Source: Nesterenkonia sp. LB17 (GTDB lineage Bacteria > Actinomycetota > Actinomycetes > Actinomycetales > Micrococcaceae). From it: DNA of 64,000 nt. Shown piece by piece: positions 9,822 through 18,677 of this stretch (positions are counted from its first letter, which is position 1; each line of letters begins with the position of its first letter). Location: positions 628,293 to 692,292 of the forward strand of contig NZ_JAJOYX010000002.1 of assembly GCF_022565915.1 (NCBI RefSeq), in the 5' to 3' direction. The position numbers and the translations under genes are program-made. A model generated the notes under the pieces. That model was not told the DNA's origin. It did no database searches and worked only from the letters and a program-made list of their open reading frames with translations.

Positions 9822-11115
9822 AACCGACCTGCCGATTGAATCGGATACCACCAGGATCAGGCATCGCGGTCGCGGTCGCGGTCCGAACCTCTCGCTCAAG
9901 CTCTCGAGTCTTCTCCCCGGCCAGCCTGATCAGCTGTTGTTGGATCTGATCGATCTCCGCAGCAATGGCCATGGGGTTCAGTCGATCGTGGTGATCTCCG
10001 AGTTCACTCTGCTGAGCGGGGCCCAGGATTCCAGAGGCCACCAACCTGCGAAACGGTGTCTGCGGAGCGTCGTAGATCCGCTTGCGTCGACCGAGCGTGT
10101 CGGTGGACCAGCGGATCGGTTTCTTCGTCGGGGTCAAGAAGTTCAACCGCTCATTGACCAGGGGCCAGAGCCGGTTCAGCAGCGCCAGCTCCGCCGCGGT
10201 GTCATACCGGTAGTAGAACCCATAACGCCGAACCACGTGCCCGTTCTTGGACTCTATGGTGGCCTGATCGTTCTTCTTGTAGGGCCTGGACCGGGTGAAG
10301 TAGATCTGTCTCTGCCCGGCCCAGCTGACCAGGTCGTGGTTGATGAACTCCCCGCCGTTGTCGAAGTCCAAGCCGCTGAGCAGGTACGGAATTGATTCCA
10401 GAGCGGCTTCCATGACGGTCAGGATATGTATCCGTGCGTTGTTGCGGATCGCGCGGGTGAACACCCAGCCGGTGTGCACATCTGTGAGGTTCACCGAGCG
10501 GGCGAACTCACCTTTGAGGGTGGGGCCGCAGTGGGCGACGGTGTCGACTTCGAAGAATCCGGGTTCGTCCTCGACCTCGTCACCGGCCCTACGGATGTTG
10601 ATCGAGGCGCGAAGCAGCGATCCGGGCTTGGTCGTGGACCTTCCGCGCAGCGGCTCCTTCGCCTTTGCCGGGGCAAGGTAGCGATCAATCGTCGCGGCGC
10701 TCATCGCGAGCAGCTCCTCGCGCACCTCGGGGCTGTATCGATCCTGGCCCGGGATCAGCGAGCCATGGCGTTGCATTGCTTCGATCCATTCGCTCATCGA
10801 GGCAGCCAGGTATTTCCCACACAGCCCACCGGAGACCGACCAGATCTGTTGCAGCACCACCAGAGAGTCGTAGGAATATCTGCGTGGACGACTCTTGCGT
10901 CGGTCCAGGACAGCCACGGTCGCGCTTGTCCGCCCGGGTGGTTGGGTGATGCGTCGGCGCAGCTGCTGACGGGCGTGGTCCCGGTTCCAACCGGTGATCC
11001 CGACAACGGTGTCCAGGATCGCTGCCTTTTGCTTCTTCGTCGCCCGGGCGTAGGCCTGCGCGTACTTCTTGGTCACTTCGATGCGGGTCCTCATCGACAC
11101 GTCCCTGTCAGCCAT
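9820..11115 (-). CDS. DDE transposase of the insertion sequence
   Basis: A 431-residue transposase with a helix-turn-helix-like N terminus (ITGWNRDHARQQLRRR) and an integrase-type catalytic core. The DDE residues are readable as the first Asp in FFEVDTVAHCG, the second in GLDFDNGGEFINH, and the Glu in ATIESKNGHVVRR. ATG at 11115 is preferred because the longer frame would begin inside the terminal repeat. The order of motifs and the ESKNG signature match the group usually filed as ISNCY/integrase-core transposases; IS481 is a more distant alternative. The gene is intact, so the element may still be mobile. Confidence 0.88.
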   Translation of the reverse strand: MADRDVSMRTRIEVTKKYAQAYARATKKQKAAILDTVVGITGWNRDHARQQLRRRITQPPGRTSATVAVLDRRKSRPRRYSYDSLVVLQQIWSVSGGLCGKYLAASMSEWIEAMQRHGSLIPGQDRYSPEVREELLAMSAATIDRYLAPAKAKEPLRGRSTTKPGSLLRASINIRRAGDEVEDEPGFFEVDTVAHCGPTLKGEFARSVNLTDVHTGWVFTRAIRNNARIHILTVMEAALESIPYLLSGLDFDNGGEFINHDLVSWAGQRQIYFTRSRPYKKNDQATIESKNGHVVRRYGFYYRYDTAAELALLNRLWPLVNERLNFLTPTKKPIRWSTDTLGRRKRIYDAPQTPFRRLVASGILGPAQQSELGDHHDRLNPMAIAAEIDQIQQQLIRLAGEKTRELEREVRTATATAMPDPGGIRFNRQVG

Positions 11116-11147
11116 ACCCCATCGTTGCCGTGCCACAGGTCCTGCGG

Positions 11148-11180
11148 AAGATTTCGCGGGGAGAAGTATCTGAGGCACGG
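11148..11180 (-). repeat. Right terminal inverted repeat of the insertion sequence
   Basis: The complement reads CCGTGCCTCAGATA, then CTTC, then TCCCCGCGAAAT, matching the left end at 9790-9821 with a four-base difference block. Confidence 0.75.
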
Positions 11181-11186
11181 CCCCTG

Positions 11187-11212
11187 CTACGCGGGGACTT
11201 TATATGAGGATC
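11187..11212 (-). repeat. Extra end-like copy outside the insertion sequence
   Basis: The complement contains CCTCATATAAAGTCCCCGCG, close to CCTCAGATAAAAGTCCCCGCG of the left terminal repeat. It could be the real outer end, or the remnant of an earlier or tandem insertion. Confidence 0.55.
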
Positions 11213-11221
11213 GTCGACCTC

Positions 11222-11250
11222 TTGACGCCCCGGGGGAGAGCTGTCAGAAT
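11222..11250 (+). promoter_or_regulatory. Candidate promoter of the amine-catabolism operon
   Basis: TTGACG at 11222-11227 and CAGAAT at 11245-11250 are 17 bases apart. They lie just beyond the insertion sequence, so the operon seems to have kept its own promoter. The call rests on consensus alone. Confidence 0.5.
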
Positions 11251-11265
11251 TCCGCACAGCACCAT

Positions 11266-11281
11266 GGACTGAAATCAGTCC
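11266..11281. promoter_or_regulatory. Palindromic operator candidate
   Basis: GGACTGAAATCAGTCC is a 16-base palindrome with seven paired bases per arm and one central mismatch. It lies 16 bases after the -10 hexamer and 48 bases before the permease start, with ACCAT and ATGGT flanking it. This is a typical place for a repressor of the GntR/FCD type, the nearest regulator being encoded at 8950-9666. Confidence 0.45.
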
Positions 11282-11328
11282 TTTGATGGTCTCCCCCGTC
11301 GGGTCGAATCCACAAGAGGTGGACAGCC

Positions 11329-12762
11329 ATGCCGCATGACAAGAGCAGGTCATTCCTCGCTGATTCCAGCTACATGGCGCATCGCCGGCTCAAGACCGGA
11401 GCCGCGGGGTGGATCCTGCTGGCAGGCCTGGGCGTGTCATACGTCATCTCCGGGGACTTCGCGGGATGGAATCTCGGTCTGGCCGAAGGCGGGTGGGGCG
11501 GTCTGCTGATCGCCTTCGTGCTCATGGGCTTGATGTACACCTGCATGGTCTTCGGCCTCGCCGAGATGTCCTCCTCGCTGCCCACCGCAGGCGCCGGCTA
11601 CGGCTTCGCCCGGCGGGCCCTCGGCCCGCTCGGCGGCTACGCGACCGGTGTCGCGGTGCTCATCGAGTACGCGGTCGCGCCGGCCGCGATCGCCACCTTC
11701 ATCGGCGGCTACATCGAGGCACTGGGCCTGTTCGGCATGACCAATTCCTGGCCCGTCTACCTGGCGGCCTATGTGGTGTTCGTGGGCATCCACCTCTACG
11801 GAGTGGGTGAGGCGCTGCGGCTGATGTTCGGCATCACCGCGATCGCCGTGCTCGCCCTGGTGGTCACCGTCATTGCCCTGGTTCCGCATTTCGACGCCGC
11901 CAACCTCTTCGACATCGTCCCGAACGACGCCGTGGGAGCCAGTGCGTTCCTGCCGATGGGCTACGCCGGAGCGATGGCGGCGCTGGTCTACGGGATCTGG
12001 TTCTTCCTGGCGATCGAAGGCGTGCCGCTGGCCGCCGAGGAGACCACCGATCCGAAGCGCGACATGCCGCGCGGCATCATCGTGGCGATGCTGATCCTGC
12101 TGGTCACCGGTGCGCTGATGCTGGTCCTGGTCCCCGGGGCGGCAGGCGCAGAGTCGATGAGCACCTCCGACAATCCGCTGCCCGAGGCGATCCGCGCCGT
12201 CGCCGGCCCCGACAGCGTGATGGCGAGCATCGTCAACTACGCCGGACTCGCGGGACTGATCGCCAGCTTCTTCTCCATCATCTACGCCTACTCCCGGCAG
12301 CTCTTCGCACTCTCCCGCGCCGGTTACCTGCCCCGCTGGCTCTCACTGACCGGGAAGCGCCGGACCCCGTGGGTCGCGCTGATCGTGCCGGGGACCATCG
12401 GCTTCGTGCTGGCGGCGGCCACCGGGGACGGAGGCCTGCTGATCAACATCGCGGTCTTCGGGGCCACCGTGTCCTATGTGCTACTCAACCTCTCCCACAT
12501 CGTGCTGCGCCTGCGCGAGCCCGACCTCCCGCGGGCCTACCGCACCCCCGGCGGGGTGGTCACCACCGGCGTCGCGCTCGTCCTGGCCGTGGTGGCGGTG
12601 ATCGCGACCTTCCTCGTCGATGTCTTCGCGGCCTCCATCACAGCCGCGGTGTTCCTGGCCTTCCTCGCCTACTTCTGGTTCTACAGCCGCCATCGCGTGG
12701 TCGCCAACGCACCGGAGGAAGAGTTCGCCCGGGTCAAGGACGCAGACTCCACGCTGAACTGA
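11329..12762 (+). CDS. APC-family amine permease (ethanolamine-permease-like)
   Basis: A 477-residue member of the amino acid-polyamine-organocation superfamily with about 12 membrane helices. The first helices read GWILLAGLGVSYVISGDFAG and WNLGLAEGGWGGLL, the signature style of the ethanolamine:proton symporters (Eat type). GIWFFLAIEGVPLAAEETTDP lies in the middle and RTPWVALIVPG in the loop before the late helices. The first gene of an operon with a glutamine-synthetase-like ligase, hydrolase, aldehyde dehydrogenase and SDR, it probably imports the amine that the ligase glutamylates. Ethanolamine is my first choice of substrate, with putrescine or another amine as alternatives. ATG at 11329 follows an AGAGGTGGA element. 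Confidence 0.85.
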   Translation: MPHDKSRSFLADSSYMAHRRLKTGAAGWILLAGLGVSYVISGDFAGWNLGLAEGGWGGLLIAFVLMGLMYTCMVFGLAEMSSSLPTAGAGYGFARRALGPLGGYATGVAVLIEYAVAPAAIATFIGGYIEALGLFGMTNSWPVYLAAYVVFVGIHLYGVGEALRLMFGITAIAVLALVVTVIALVPHFDAANLFDIVPNDAVGASAFLPMGYAGAMAALVYGIWFFLAIEGVPLAAEETTDPKRDMPRGIIVAMLILLVTGALMLVLVPGAAGAESMSTSDNPLPEAIRAVAGPDSVMASIVNYAGLAGLIASFFSIIYAYSRQLFALSRAGYLPRWLSLTGKRRTPWVALIVPGTIGFVLAAATGDGGLLINIAVFGATVSYVLLNLSHIVLRLREPDLPRAYRTPGGVVTTGVALVLAVVAVIATFLVDVFAASITAAVFLAFLAYFWFYSRHRVVANAPEEEFARVKDADSTLN

Positions 12763-12819
12763 GCCCGACCGGTCACCCACGCCCCTGCCATCACCCCTGC
12801 AACCCAAGGATCAGATCCC

Positions 12820-14202
12820 GTGACGACATCGCCCAAGCATCCCCGCAACGATCGAATGCTCACCGTCCCTGGGCTGCGCCAGGAGATCACCGAAGGGCGC
12901 ATCGACACCGTGGTGCTGGCCTTCACCGATATGCAGGGCCGGCTGCAGGGCAAGCTCTGCCACGCCCAGTTCTTCCTGGACTCGATGCTCGAAGAGGGAG
13001 CCGAGGGGTGCAACTACCTGCTGGCCGTGGACACCGAGATGAACACCCCCGGCGGCTATGCGATCAGCAGCTGGGAGGCCGGCTACGGGGATATGAGCTT
13101 CGCCATGGACCTGGACACCATCCGGCGGATGCCGCACAACCCGGGTCAGGTGATGATCCAGTGTGACCTCACCGCCCATGACGGCCAGCTGATCCCGATG
13201 TCCCCGCGGGCCATGCTGAGCCGTCAGCTCGACCGCGCTCGGGAGATGGGCTACCAGATGCTCACCGGGACGGAGCTCGAGTTCTGCGTCTACAACACCA
13301 GCTATGAGGACGCCTGGGACTCCAACTACCAGAGCCTGGTCCCGGCGAACCGATACAACGTCGATTACAACATCCTGGGCTCCCAACGGGTCGAGCCGCT
13401 GCTGCGCGAGATCCGCAACGCCATGTACACCGCCGGGATGACGGTGGAGAGCGCCAAGGGAGAGTGTAACTTCGGTCAGCACGAGATCGCCTTCCGCTTC
13501 GACGAGGGACTGGTCACGGCGGACAACCACGTGGTCTACAAGCTGGCCTCGAAGCAGATCGCCCAGCAGCAGGGCAAGTCCATCACGTTCATGGCCAAGC
13601 CCAACGAGCGTGAGGGCAGCTCCTGCCACATCCACATGTCGCTGCGCGGGCTCGACGGTGAACTGAGCTTCTGGGATGAGGAGAAGGACGCCCGCAGCGC
13701 CACCTACGACTACTTCATCGCCGGGGTGCTCAAGGGCATGCGCGAACTCTGCATCTTCTACGCCCCGAACATCAACTCCTATAAGCGCTTCGCCAAGGGC
13801 AGCTTCGCCCCCACCTCGGTGGCCTGGGGCATCGACAACCGCTCCTGTGCGGTGCGCCTGGTCGGCACCGGCCAGTCCGCCCGGATGGAGAACCGTCTCC
13901 CCGGCGGCGACGTCAACCCCTACCTGGCACTCTCAGCGATGCTGGCCTCAGGCCTCTACGGGATCGAGCACCAGCTGGAGCTGGAACCCATGATGGAGGG
14001 CAACGCCTATGAGTCCGACGCACAGGTCGTGCCCACGGCGATGAGAGAGGCCCGCGACCTGCTCGCCGACTCGGCACTTGCCCGCGAGGTCTTCGGCGAG
14101 GATGTGGTCGAGCACTACGTCCACTACGCCGATGTGGAGCTGGAAGCCTTCGAGTCCGCCGTCACCGACTGGGAGCTGCACCGTGGTTTCGAGCGGCTCT
14201 AG
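12820..14202 (+). CDS. Glutamine-synthetase-like gamma-glutamyl-amine ligase
   Basis: A 460-residue glutamine synthetase family protein. The family motifs are GTELEFCVYN (~residue 147), ESAKGECNFGQHEI (~208, metal and glutamate binding), NEREGSSCHIHMSL (~265) and RLVGTGQSARMENRLPGGDVNPYL (~345). Context argues against ammonia assimilation: it follows an amine permease and precedes a PuuD-type hydrolase and an aldehyde dehydrogenase. It therefore most likely joins glutamate to an amine with ATP, as Streptomyces GlnA4 does with ethanolamine and PuuA with putrescine. GTG at 12820 has AAGGA nine bases upstream. The stop overlaps the next gene by 20 bases, which suggests translational coupling. 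The exact amine is an inference. Confidence 0.87.
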   Translation: MTTSPKHPRNDRMLTVPGLRQEITEGRIDTVVLAFTDMQGRLQGKLCHAQFFLDSMLEEGAEGCNYLLAVDTEMNTPGGYAISSWEAGYGDMSFAMDLDTIRRMPHNPGQVMIQCDLTAHDGQLIPMSPRAMLSRQLDRAREMGYQMLTGTELEFCVYNTSYEDAWDSNYQSLVPANRYNVDYNILGSQRVEPLLREIRNAMYTAGMTVESAKGECNFGQHEIAFRFDEGLVTADNHVVYKLASKQIAQQQGKSITFMAKPNEREGSSCHIHMSLRGLDGELSFWDEEKDARSATYDYFIAGVLKGMRELCIFYAPNINSYKRFAKGSFAPTSVAWGIDNRSCAVRLVGTGQSARMENRLPGGDVNPYLALSAMLASGLYGIEHQLELEPMMEGNAYESDAQVVPTAMREARDLLADSALAREVFGEDVVEHYVHYADVELEAFESAVTDWELHRGFERL

Positions 14203-15004
14203 GGATTCTTCGTCGGCGCCGCGCCGGCGACCCCGGATCGCGCTCACCACGTATTACCAGGAGGGCTCGTGGGGCGATTGGAACTCGGTGGCGGCGATCG
14301 TGCCCGGGTCCTACGTGGAAGGCGTCGCGGCGGCCGGGGGAACCCCTGTGCTGCTGCCCCCGGTGGGCACCGACACCTCGGTGCTGGAGCCGATGGACGG
14401 GCTGATCGTGATCGGCGGAGTCGACGTGGATCCGCGCTTCTACGGCGCCGACCGGCACGAACGCACCTCCTCCCAGCCCAGCCGGGATGAACACGACATC
14501 GCGCTGACCCGGGCAGCCCTGGAGAGGGGCCTGCCGCTGTTCGCCATCTGCCGGGGCGCTCAGATCCTCAACGTCGCGCTGGGTGGGACCCTGATCCAAC
14601 ACCTGCCCGACGTCAACCCCGACGCCGAGCAGTACCAGCCCGGACCCGGCCTGTACGGAAGGGTCCAGTTCACCACCGAGCCGGGCAGCCGGTGCGCGCA
14701 GCTGCTCGGCGCGAGCGCCCAGTCGCCGTGCTACCACCATCAGGCCCTGGATGAGGTGGCGGAGGGCCTGGTCGTCACCGCCCGCGCCGCCGACGGCACC
14801 ATCGAGGCCGTGGAGACCACCACGGAGGCCTGGACCCTGGGGGTCCAGTTCCACCCCGAGGAGAACCGCAAGGATGCTCGGCTCTTCGAGGGCTTCATCG
14901 ACGTGGCCCGGCGCTTCGCCGAGCGGCGAGACGCCCCCCAAGACCCACATCGGGGACCCGGCGCCCACCCTGACCAGCACCGAGAGGACGCACTGCACCC
15001 ATGA
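14183..15004 (+). CDS. Class I glutamine-amidotransferase-like gamma-glutamyl hydrolase (PuuD-like)
   Basis: A 273-residue protein of the PuuD/peptidase C26 group, which splits gamma-glutamyl amides back to glutamate. The nucleophile is in [12 protein letters not shown], with [13 protein letters not shown] and GVQFHPEEN supplying the His and Glu of the triad. An early [10 protein letters not shown] element is also typical. I chose GTG at 14183, which has GGGAG upstream and overlaps the ligase gene by 20 bases; a longer frame exists but its first ~35 residues only shadow the upstream gene. The 3' end overlaps the aldehyde dehydrogenase start as ATGA. In this operon it would release glutamate and the oxidised amine product (glycine if the substrate is ethanolamine). 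Confidence 0.87.
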   Translation: MVSSGSRDSSSAPRRRPRIALTTYYQEGSWGDWNSVAAIVPGSYVEGVAAAGGTPVLLPPVGTDTSVLEPMDGLIVIGGVDVDPRFYGADRHERTSSQPSRDEHDIALTRAALERGLPLFAICRGAQILNVALGGTLIQHLPDVNPDAEQYQPGPGLYGRVQFTTEPGSRCAQLLGASAQSPCYHHQALDEVAEGLVVTARAADGTIEAVETTTEAWTLGVQFHPEENRKDARLFEGFIDVARRFAERRDAPQDPHRGPGAHPDQHREDALHP

Positions 15005-16359
15005 CCGTGACCCAGATCGTCGATCCCACGACCGAAGAGATCATCGAGACCATCGAGCTGGTCTCGCTGCAGGAGACCGACGCCGCCATCGCCCGCGCCC
15101 AGCGCGCGTTCCTCACCTGGCGCACCGTGGAGCCGGCGGACCGGGCGCGACTGCTGCGTCGCTTCGCCGACGCGGTGGACGCCGACCTGGAACATCTCGC
15201 CGCCATGGAGGTGCGCAACGCCGGGCACACCATCGGCAACGCCCGCTGGGAGGCCGGAAACGTCCGTGACGTCCTGACCTACTACTCCGGAACCCCCGAG
15301 CGGCTCTCCGGTCGTCAGATCCCCACCCCGGGAGGGGTCAACCTGACCTTCCACGAGCCGCTGGGCGTGATCGGGGTGATCGTGCCCTGGAACTTCCCTA
15401 TGCCGATCGCCGCATGGGGCTTCGCGCCAGCCCTGGCGGCAGGAAACACCGTGGTGCTCAAGCCCGCGGAGATCACCCCGCTGACCGCCATCCGGCTGGG
15501 CGAGCTTGCCCTGCAGGCCGGACTGCCCGAGGACGTCTTCACCGTGCTGCCGGGCAAGGGCTCCGTGGTCGGTGAGCGCTTCGTGACCCACCCGGACGTC
15601 CGGAAGGTCGTCTTCACCGGCTCCACAGCGGTGGGCAAGCGGATCATGGCTGGCTGCGCTGACCAGGTCAAGCGCCTGACCCTGGAGCTGGGTGGGAAGA
15701 ACTCCAACATCATCTTCGCCGATGCCGACCTGGACCAGGCCGCCGCCGCCACTCCCGGCGGCGCGTTCGACAACGCCGGCCAGGACTGCTGCGCCCGTTC
15801 CCGGGTGCTGGTGCAGCGCTCGGTCCTGGATCGGTATCTGGAGCTGCTGGAGCTTGCCGTGCGCGACTTCCACTGCGGCGATCCGAGCCTGGAACAGACC
15901 GCCATGGGTCCGCTGGTCTCCGCCGCCCACCGCGACTCGGTGGCCGCCTACCTCGACGACGACGCCCCCATCGCCTTCCAGGGGTCAGCCCCCACCGGCC
16001 CTGGATTCTGGTTCCCGCCGACCGTGCTCACTCCCTCTCCCGACTCCCGAGTCTTCAACGAGGAGATCTTCGGACCGATCATCGCCGTGGTCCCCTTCGA
16101 GGATGAGGCCGAGGCGATCCGCCTGGCCAATGACACCGACTACGGCCTCTCCGGCTCCATCTGGACCCGTGACGTGGGACGCGCCCTGCGGGTCTCCCGC
16201 GGGGTCGACGCCGGGAACCTCTCGGTGAACACCCACGCCTCGGTGCGCTACTGGACCCCCTTCGGAGGGTTCAAGCAATCGGGCTTCGGACGGGAGCTGG
16301 GGCCCGACGCCGCCGAGGCCTTCACCGAGACCAAGAACGTCTTCATCTCCAGCAGCTGA
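15001..16359 (+). CDS. Aldehyde dehydrogenase
   Basis: A 452-residue NAD(P)-dependent aldehyde dehydrogenase. Key signatures are [37 protein letters not shown], the general-base Glu in [11 protein letters not shown], and the catalytic Cys in [12 protein letters not shown] (~residue 262); [13 protein letters not shown] and [13 protein letters not shown] follow. The ATGA overlap with the hydrolase gene marks co-translation. In the pathway proposed here it would oxidise a gamma-glutamylated amino-aldehyde to the acid. At 452 residues it is slightly shorter than the usual ~480-490. Confidence 0.92.
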   Translation: MTVTQIVDPTTEEIIETIELVSLQETDAAIARAQRAFLTWRTVEPADRARLLRRFADAVDADLEHLAAMEVRNAGHTIGNARWEAGNVRDVLTYYSGTPERLSGRQIPTPGGVNLTFHEPLGVIGVIVPWNFPMPIAAWGFAPALAAGNTVVLKPAEITPLTAIRLGELALQAGLPEDVFTVLPGKGSVVGERFVTHPDVRKVVFTGSTAVGKRIMAGCADQVKRLTLELGGKNSNIIFADADLDQAAAATPGGAFDNAGQDCCARSRVLVQRSVLDRYLELLELAVRDFHCGDPSLEQTAMGPLVSAAHRDSVAAYLDDDAPIAFQGSAPTGPGFWFPPTVLTPSPDSRVFNEEIFGPIIAVVPFEDEAEAIRLANDTDYGLSGSIWTRDVGRALRVSRGVDAGNLSVNTHASVRYWTPFGGFKQSGFGRELGPDAAEAFTETKNVFISSS

Positions 16360-16434
16360 CCGATTGCGTGACCGCGCAGCCGAACACCTCATCAACTGAG
16401 AACTTCAGCAGATGACCCTCAATCAAGGAGCCCC

Positions 16435-17211
16435 ATGCAGATCAACGCCCGTCGTCTCGTCGACCGCAGCGCCGTCATCACCGGGGGCGCCAGCGGCATC
16501 GGTCTCGCCAGTGCCCGCCGCATGGCCGCCGAAGGAGCACGCGTCGTCATCGCCGACGTCGACGCGGCCGCCGGGGAGCAGGCCGCCGCGGAGCTCGGAG
16601 GCCTGTTCGTCAAGGTCGACGTCACCAACCCGGAGGAGGTCCAGGACCTCTACGCGCAGACCCATGAGGCCTTCGGCAGCGTGGACATCGCGTTCAACAA
16701 CGCCGGCATCGCCCCGCCCGACGACGCGTCCATCCTGGACACCGGCATCGACGCCTGGCGCAGGGTCCAGGACGTCAACCTCACCTCGGTCTACCACTGC
16801 TGCAAATATGCGATCCCCTATATGCAGAAGCAGGGCAGGGGCTCCATCATCAACACCGCATCCTTCGTCGCCGTCATGGGCGCGGCCACCTCGCAGATCT
16901 CCTACAGCGCATCGAAAGGTGGCGTCCTCTCGATGAGCCGTGAACTGGGAGTGGAGTTCGCCCGCCAGGGCATCCGCGTCAATGCCCTGTGTCCCGGACC
17001 GGTCAACACGCCGCTGCTGAAGGAACTGTTCGCCAAGGACCTCGAAAAGGCGGCTCGCCGCCTCGTGCACGTGCCGCTGGGCCGCTTCGCCGAGCCCGAA
17101 GAGCTCGCCGCGGCCGTGGCCTTCCTGGCCAGCGATGACTCCTCGTTCATGACCGCCTCGACGTTCCTGGTCGACGGCGGCATCTCGGGAGCCTACGTCA
17201 CGCCGTTCTGA
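16435..17211 (+). CDS. Short-chain dehydrogenase/reductase
   Basis: A 258-residue classical SDR with the cofactor motif TGGASGIGLA, NNAG near residue 86, and the catalytic Tyr-Lys pair in SYSASKGG. It is the last gene of the amine operon, 75 bases after the aldehyde dehydrogenase. If ethanolamine is the substrate, an alcohol dehydrogenase step is needed to turn gamma-glutamylethanolamide into the aldehyde, and this SDR is the obvious candidate. That assignment is inference; homologues are usually annotated loosely as 3-oxoacyl-ACP reductases. Confidence 0.88.
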   Translation: MQINARRLVDRSAVITGGASGIGLASARRMAAEGARVVIADVDAAAGEQAAAELGGLFVKVDVTNPEEVQDLYAQTHEAFGSVDIAFNNAGIAPPDDASILDTGIDAWRRVQDVNLTSVYHCCKYAIPYMQKQGRGSIINTASFVAVMGAATSQISYSASKGGVLSMSRELGVEFARQGIRVNALCPGPVNTPLLKELFAKDLEKAARRLVHVPLGRFAEPEELAAAVAFLASDDSSFMTASTFLVDGGISGAYVTPF

Positions 17212-17260
17212 GCGTGAAGGCTGCGGCGAGGGCTCTCCCCTGCCCTCCGCGGGGAAAGCT

Positions 17261-17298
17261 TTAACCTTTCTGAAACATCACGGCGCGCCCGGTGAAAC
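17261..17298 (+). promoter_or_regulatory. GlnR-like box upstream of amt
   Basis: Half-sites are spaced exactly as in the actinobacterial GlnR pattern: TTAAC, six bases, GAAAC (17272-17276), six bases, GCGCG, six bases, GAAAC (17294-17298). The two GAAAC elements are 22 bases apart, the expected period; the GCGCG half-site is a poor match. Location 75-110 bases before the ammonium transporter start fits nitrogen control. Confidence 0.5.
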
Positions 17299-17372
17299 AC
17301 GAGCCAGTCACCATTGAGATCAGCTCGCATCGGTGAAGTTCACCGATGAATTGATGTTTCCTGGAGGGACAC

Positions 17373-18653
17373 ATGGAACTTGGATCACTAGACGTCTGGG
17401 TGCTTGTGGCAAGCGGACTCGTGCTGCTCATGACACCCGGACTGGCCTTCTTCTACGGCGGTCTGTCTCAGGCCAAGTCCGCCATCAACATGATGATGAT
17501 GAGCTTCGCGGCCATGGGACTCGTCGGCGTGGTCTGGGCCCTCTGGGGCTCCGCCATCGCAGGTGGAGAGTCCGTCGGCGGCCTGTTCGGCAATCCCGCC
17601 ACTGACTTCGGCCTCTACAGCACCCTCGCAGAAGCTCCGGAGGAACTGATCGGCATCGGCTTCGGCGCCACCTTCGCCATCATCACCACGGCCCTGATCT
17701 CCGGCGCGATCGCTGACCGCGCCAAATTCTCCGCCTGGATGGTCTTCGTGCCCATCTGGGTCACCCTGGTCTACTGCCCGCTGGCCTTCATGGTCTGGGG
17801 CGATGGTGGACTCCTCGTCGAGGGCGGCGCCGTGGGCGACGCCGTCGGTGAGGCAGTCGACTACGCCGGCGGTCTCGTGGTCCACATGTGCGCCGGCCTC
17901 GCCGCTCTGGTCCTTGCACTGATCCTGGGCAAGCGTCGCAACTTCACCGAACGCGAATCACACCGCCCCCACAACACCCCGTTCGTGCTGCTGGGCGCCT
18001 CGCTGCTCTGGTTCGGCTGGTTCGGCTTCAACGGCGGCGCAGCCACGGAGGCCGGCGAAGCAGGACTCATCTGGGTCAACACCCTCCTTGCCCCCGCATC
18101 GGCACTGGTGGTCTGGCTCCTCACCCAGCGCATCCGCGGCGAGAAGCCGACCGCCCTCGGCGCCGCATCGGGCATCGTGGCCGGCCTGGTGGCCATCACT
18201 CCCGCCTGTGCCCACGTGGACCCGGTCGGCGCCATCATCATCGGCGCCGTCTCCGGGTTCCTCTGCTACCTGGCAGTCGGCCTGAAGTACAAGCTCGGCT
18301 TCGACGACACGCTCGACGTGGTCGGCCTGCACTTCGTCGCCGGCCTCTGGGGCACCGTGGCCATCGGTCTGCTGGGCCGCGCCGAACTGATCGACGGCGA
18401 ACGCTCCGGTCTGTTCTACGGCGGCGGTCTGGGCCTCATGGGCTCGCAGGTCGTGGCTGTCCTGGTGACTCTGGTCTTCACCGTGGTGATGACCGCGATC
18501 ATCGCCTACGCCATCCACGCCACCATCGGATTCCGCGTCACCTCGGATGTCGAGACCCTCGGCATCGACCGCTCCGAGCACGACGAAGATGCCTACATCT
18601 TCGAGACCATCAACGGTTCCAGCAAGAGCCCCGCTGGCGCACCGCGCGAGTGA
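17373..18653 (+). CDS. amt: Ammonium transporter (Amt family)
   Basis: A 426-residue channel-like ammonium transporter with about 11 membrane helices. Family marks include TPGLAFFYGGL near the N terminus, the pore region with DYAGGLVVHMCAGLAALVLA (first pore His in VVHM), GASLLWFGWFGFNGG, and VGLHFVAGLWGTVAIGL with the second pore His. The acidic C-terminal tail is cytosolic. A GlnR-like box lies upstream and GGAGGG precedes the ATG. The glnK gene that often follows amt is absent; instead a terminator and a convergent MFS gene follow. Ammonium uptake beside an amine-degrading operon makes sense for nitrogen scavenging. Confidence 0.95.
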   Translation: MELGSLDVWVLVASGLVLLMTPGLAFFYGGLSQAKSAINMMMMSFAAMGLVGVVWALWGSAIAGGESVGGLFGNPATDFGLYSTLAEAPEELIGIGFGATFAIITTALISGAIADRAKFSAWMVFVPIWVTLVYCPLAFMVWGDGGLLVEGGAVGDAVGEAVDYAGGLVVHMCAGLAALVLALILGKRRNFTERESHRPHNTPFVLLGASLLWFGWFGFNGGAATEAGEAGLIWVNTLLAPASALVVWLLTQRIRGEKPTALGAASGIVAGLVAITPACAHVDPVGAIIIGAVSGFLCYLAVGLKYKLGFDDTLDVVGLHFVAGLWGTVAIGLLGRAELIDGERSGLFYGGGLGLMGSQVVAVLVTLVFTVVMTAIIAYAIHATIGFRVTSDVETLGIDRSEHDEDAYIFETINGSSKSPAGAPRE

Positions 18654-18677
18654 CGACCTCCTAGGTCACCGCTTCGT

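Larger units (their letters stand above)
9790..11180 (-). mobile_element. Insertion sequence with DDE transposase (ISNCY-like)
   Basis: About 1.39 kb holding one transposase gene, bounded by imperfect inverted repeats. The left end (9790-9821) and the complement of the right end (11148-11180) share CCGTGCCTCAGATA, then four differing bases, then TCCCCGCGAAA. No target-site duplication is evident at these boundaries. A further partial copy of the end sequence lies just outside the right end (11187-11212), so the true right boundary could be about 11212. The element sits between a GntR regulator gene and the operon it probably controlled. Confidence 0.82.

Noticed and set aside
9790-11180. Target-site duplication flanking the insertion sequence
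   Set aside because: The bases outside the two ends do not match at any length from 3 to 9 that I could find by eye.
14078-14182. Longer N terminus for the PuuD-like hydrolase
   Set aside because: The extra residues lie entirely inside the ligase gene in another frame and lack similarity to the family; GTG at 14183 has a proper ribosome-binding site.
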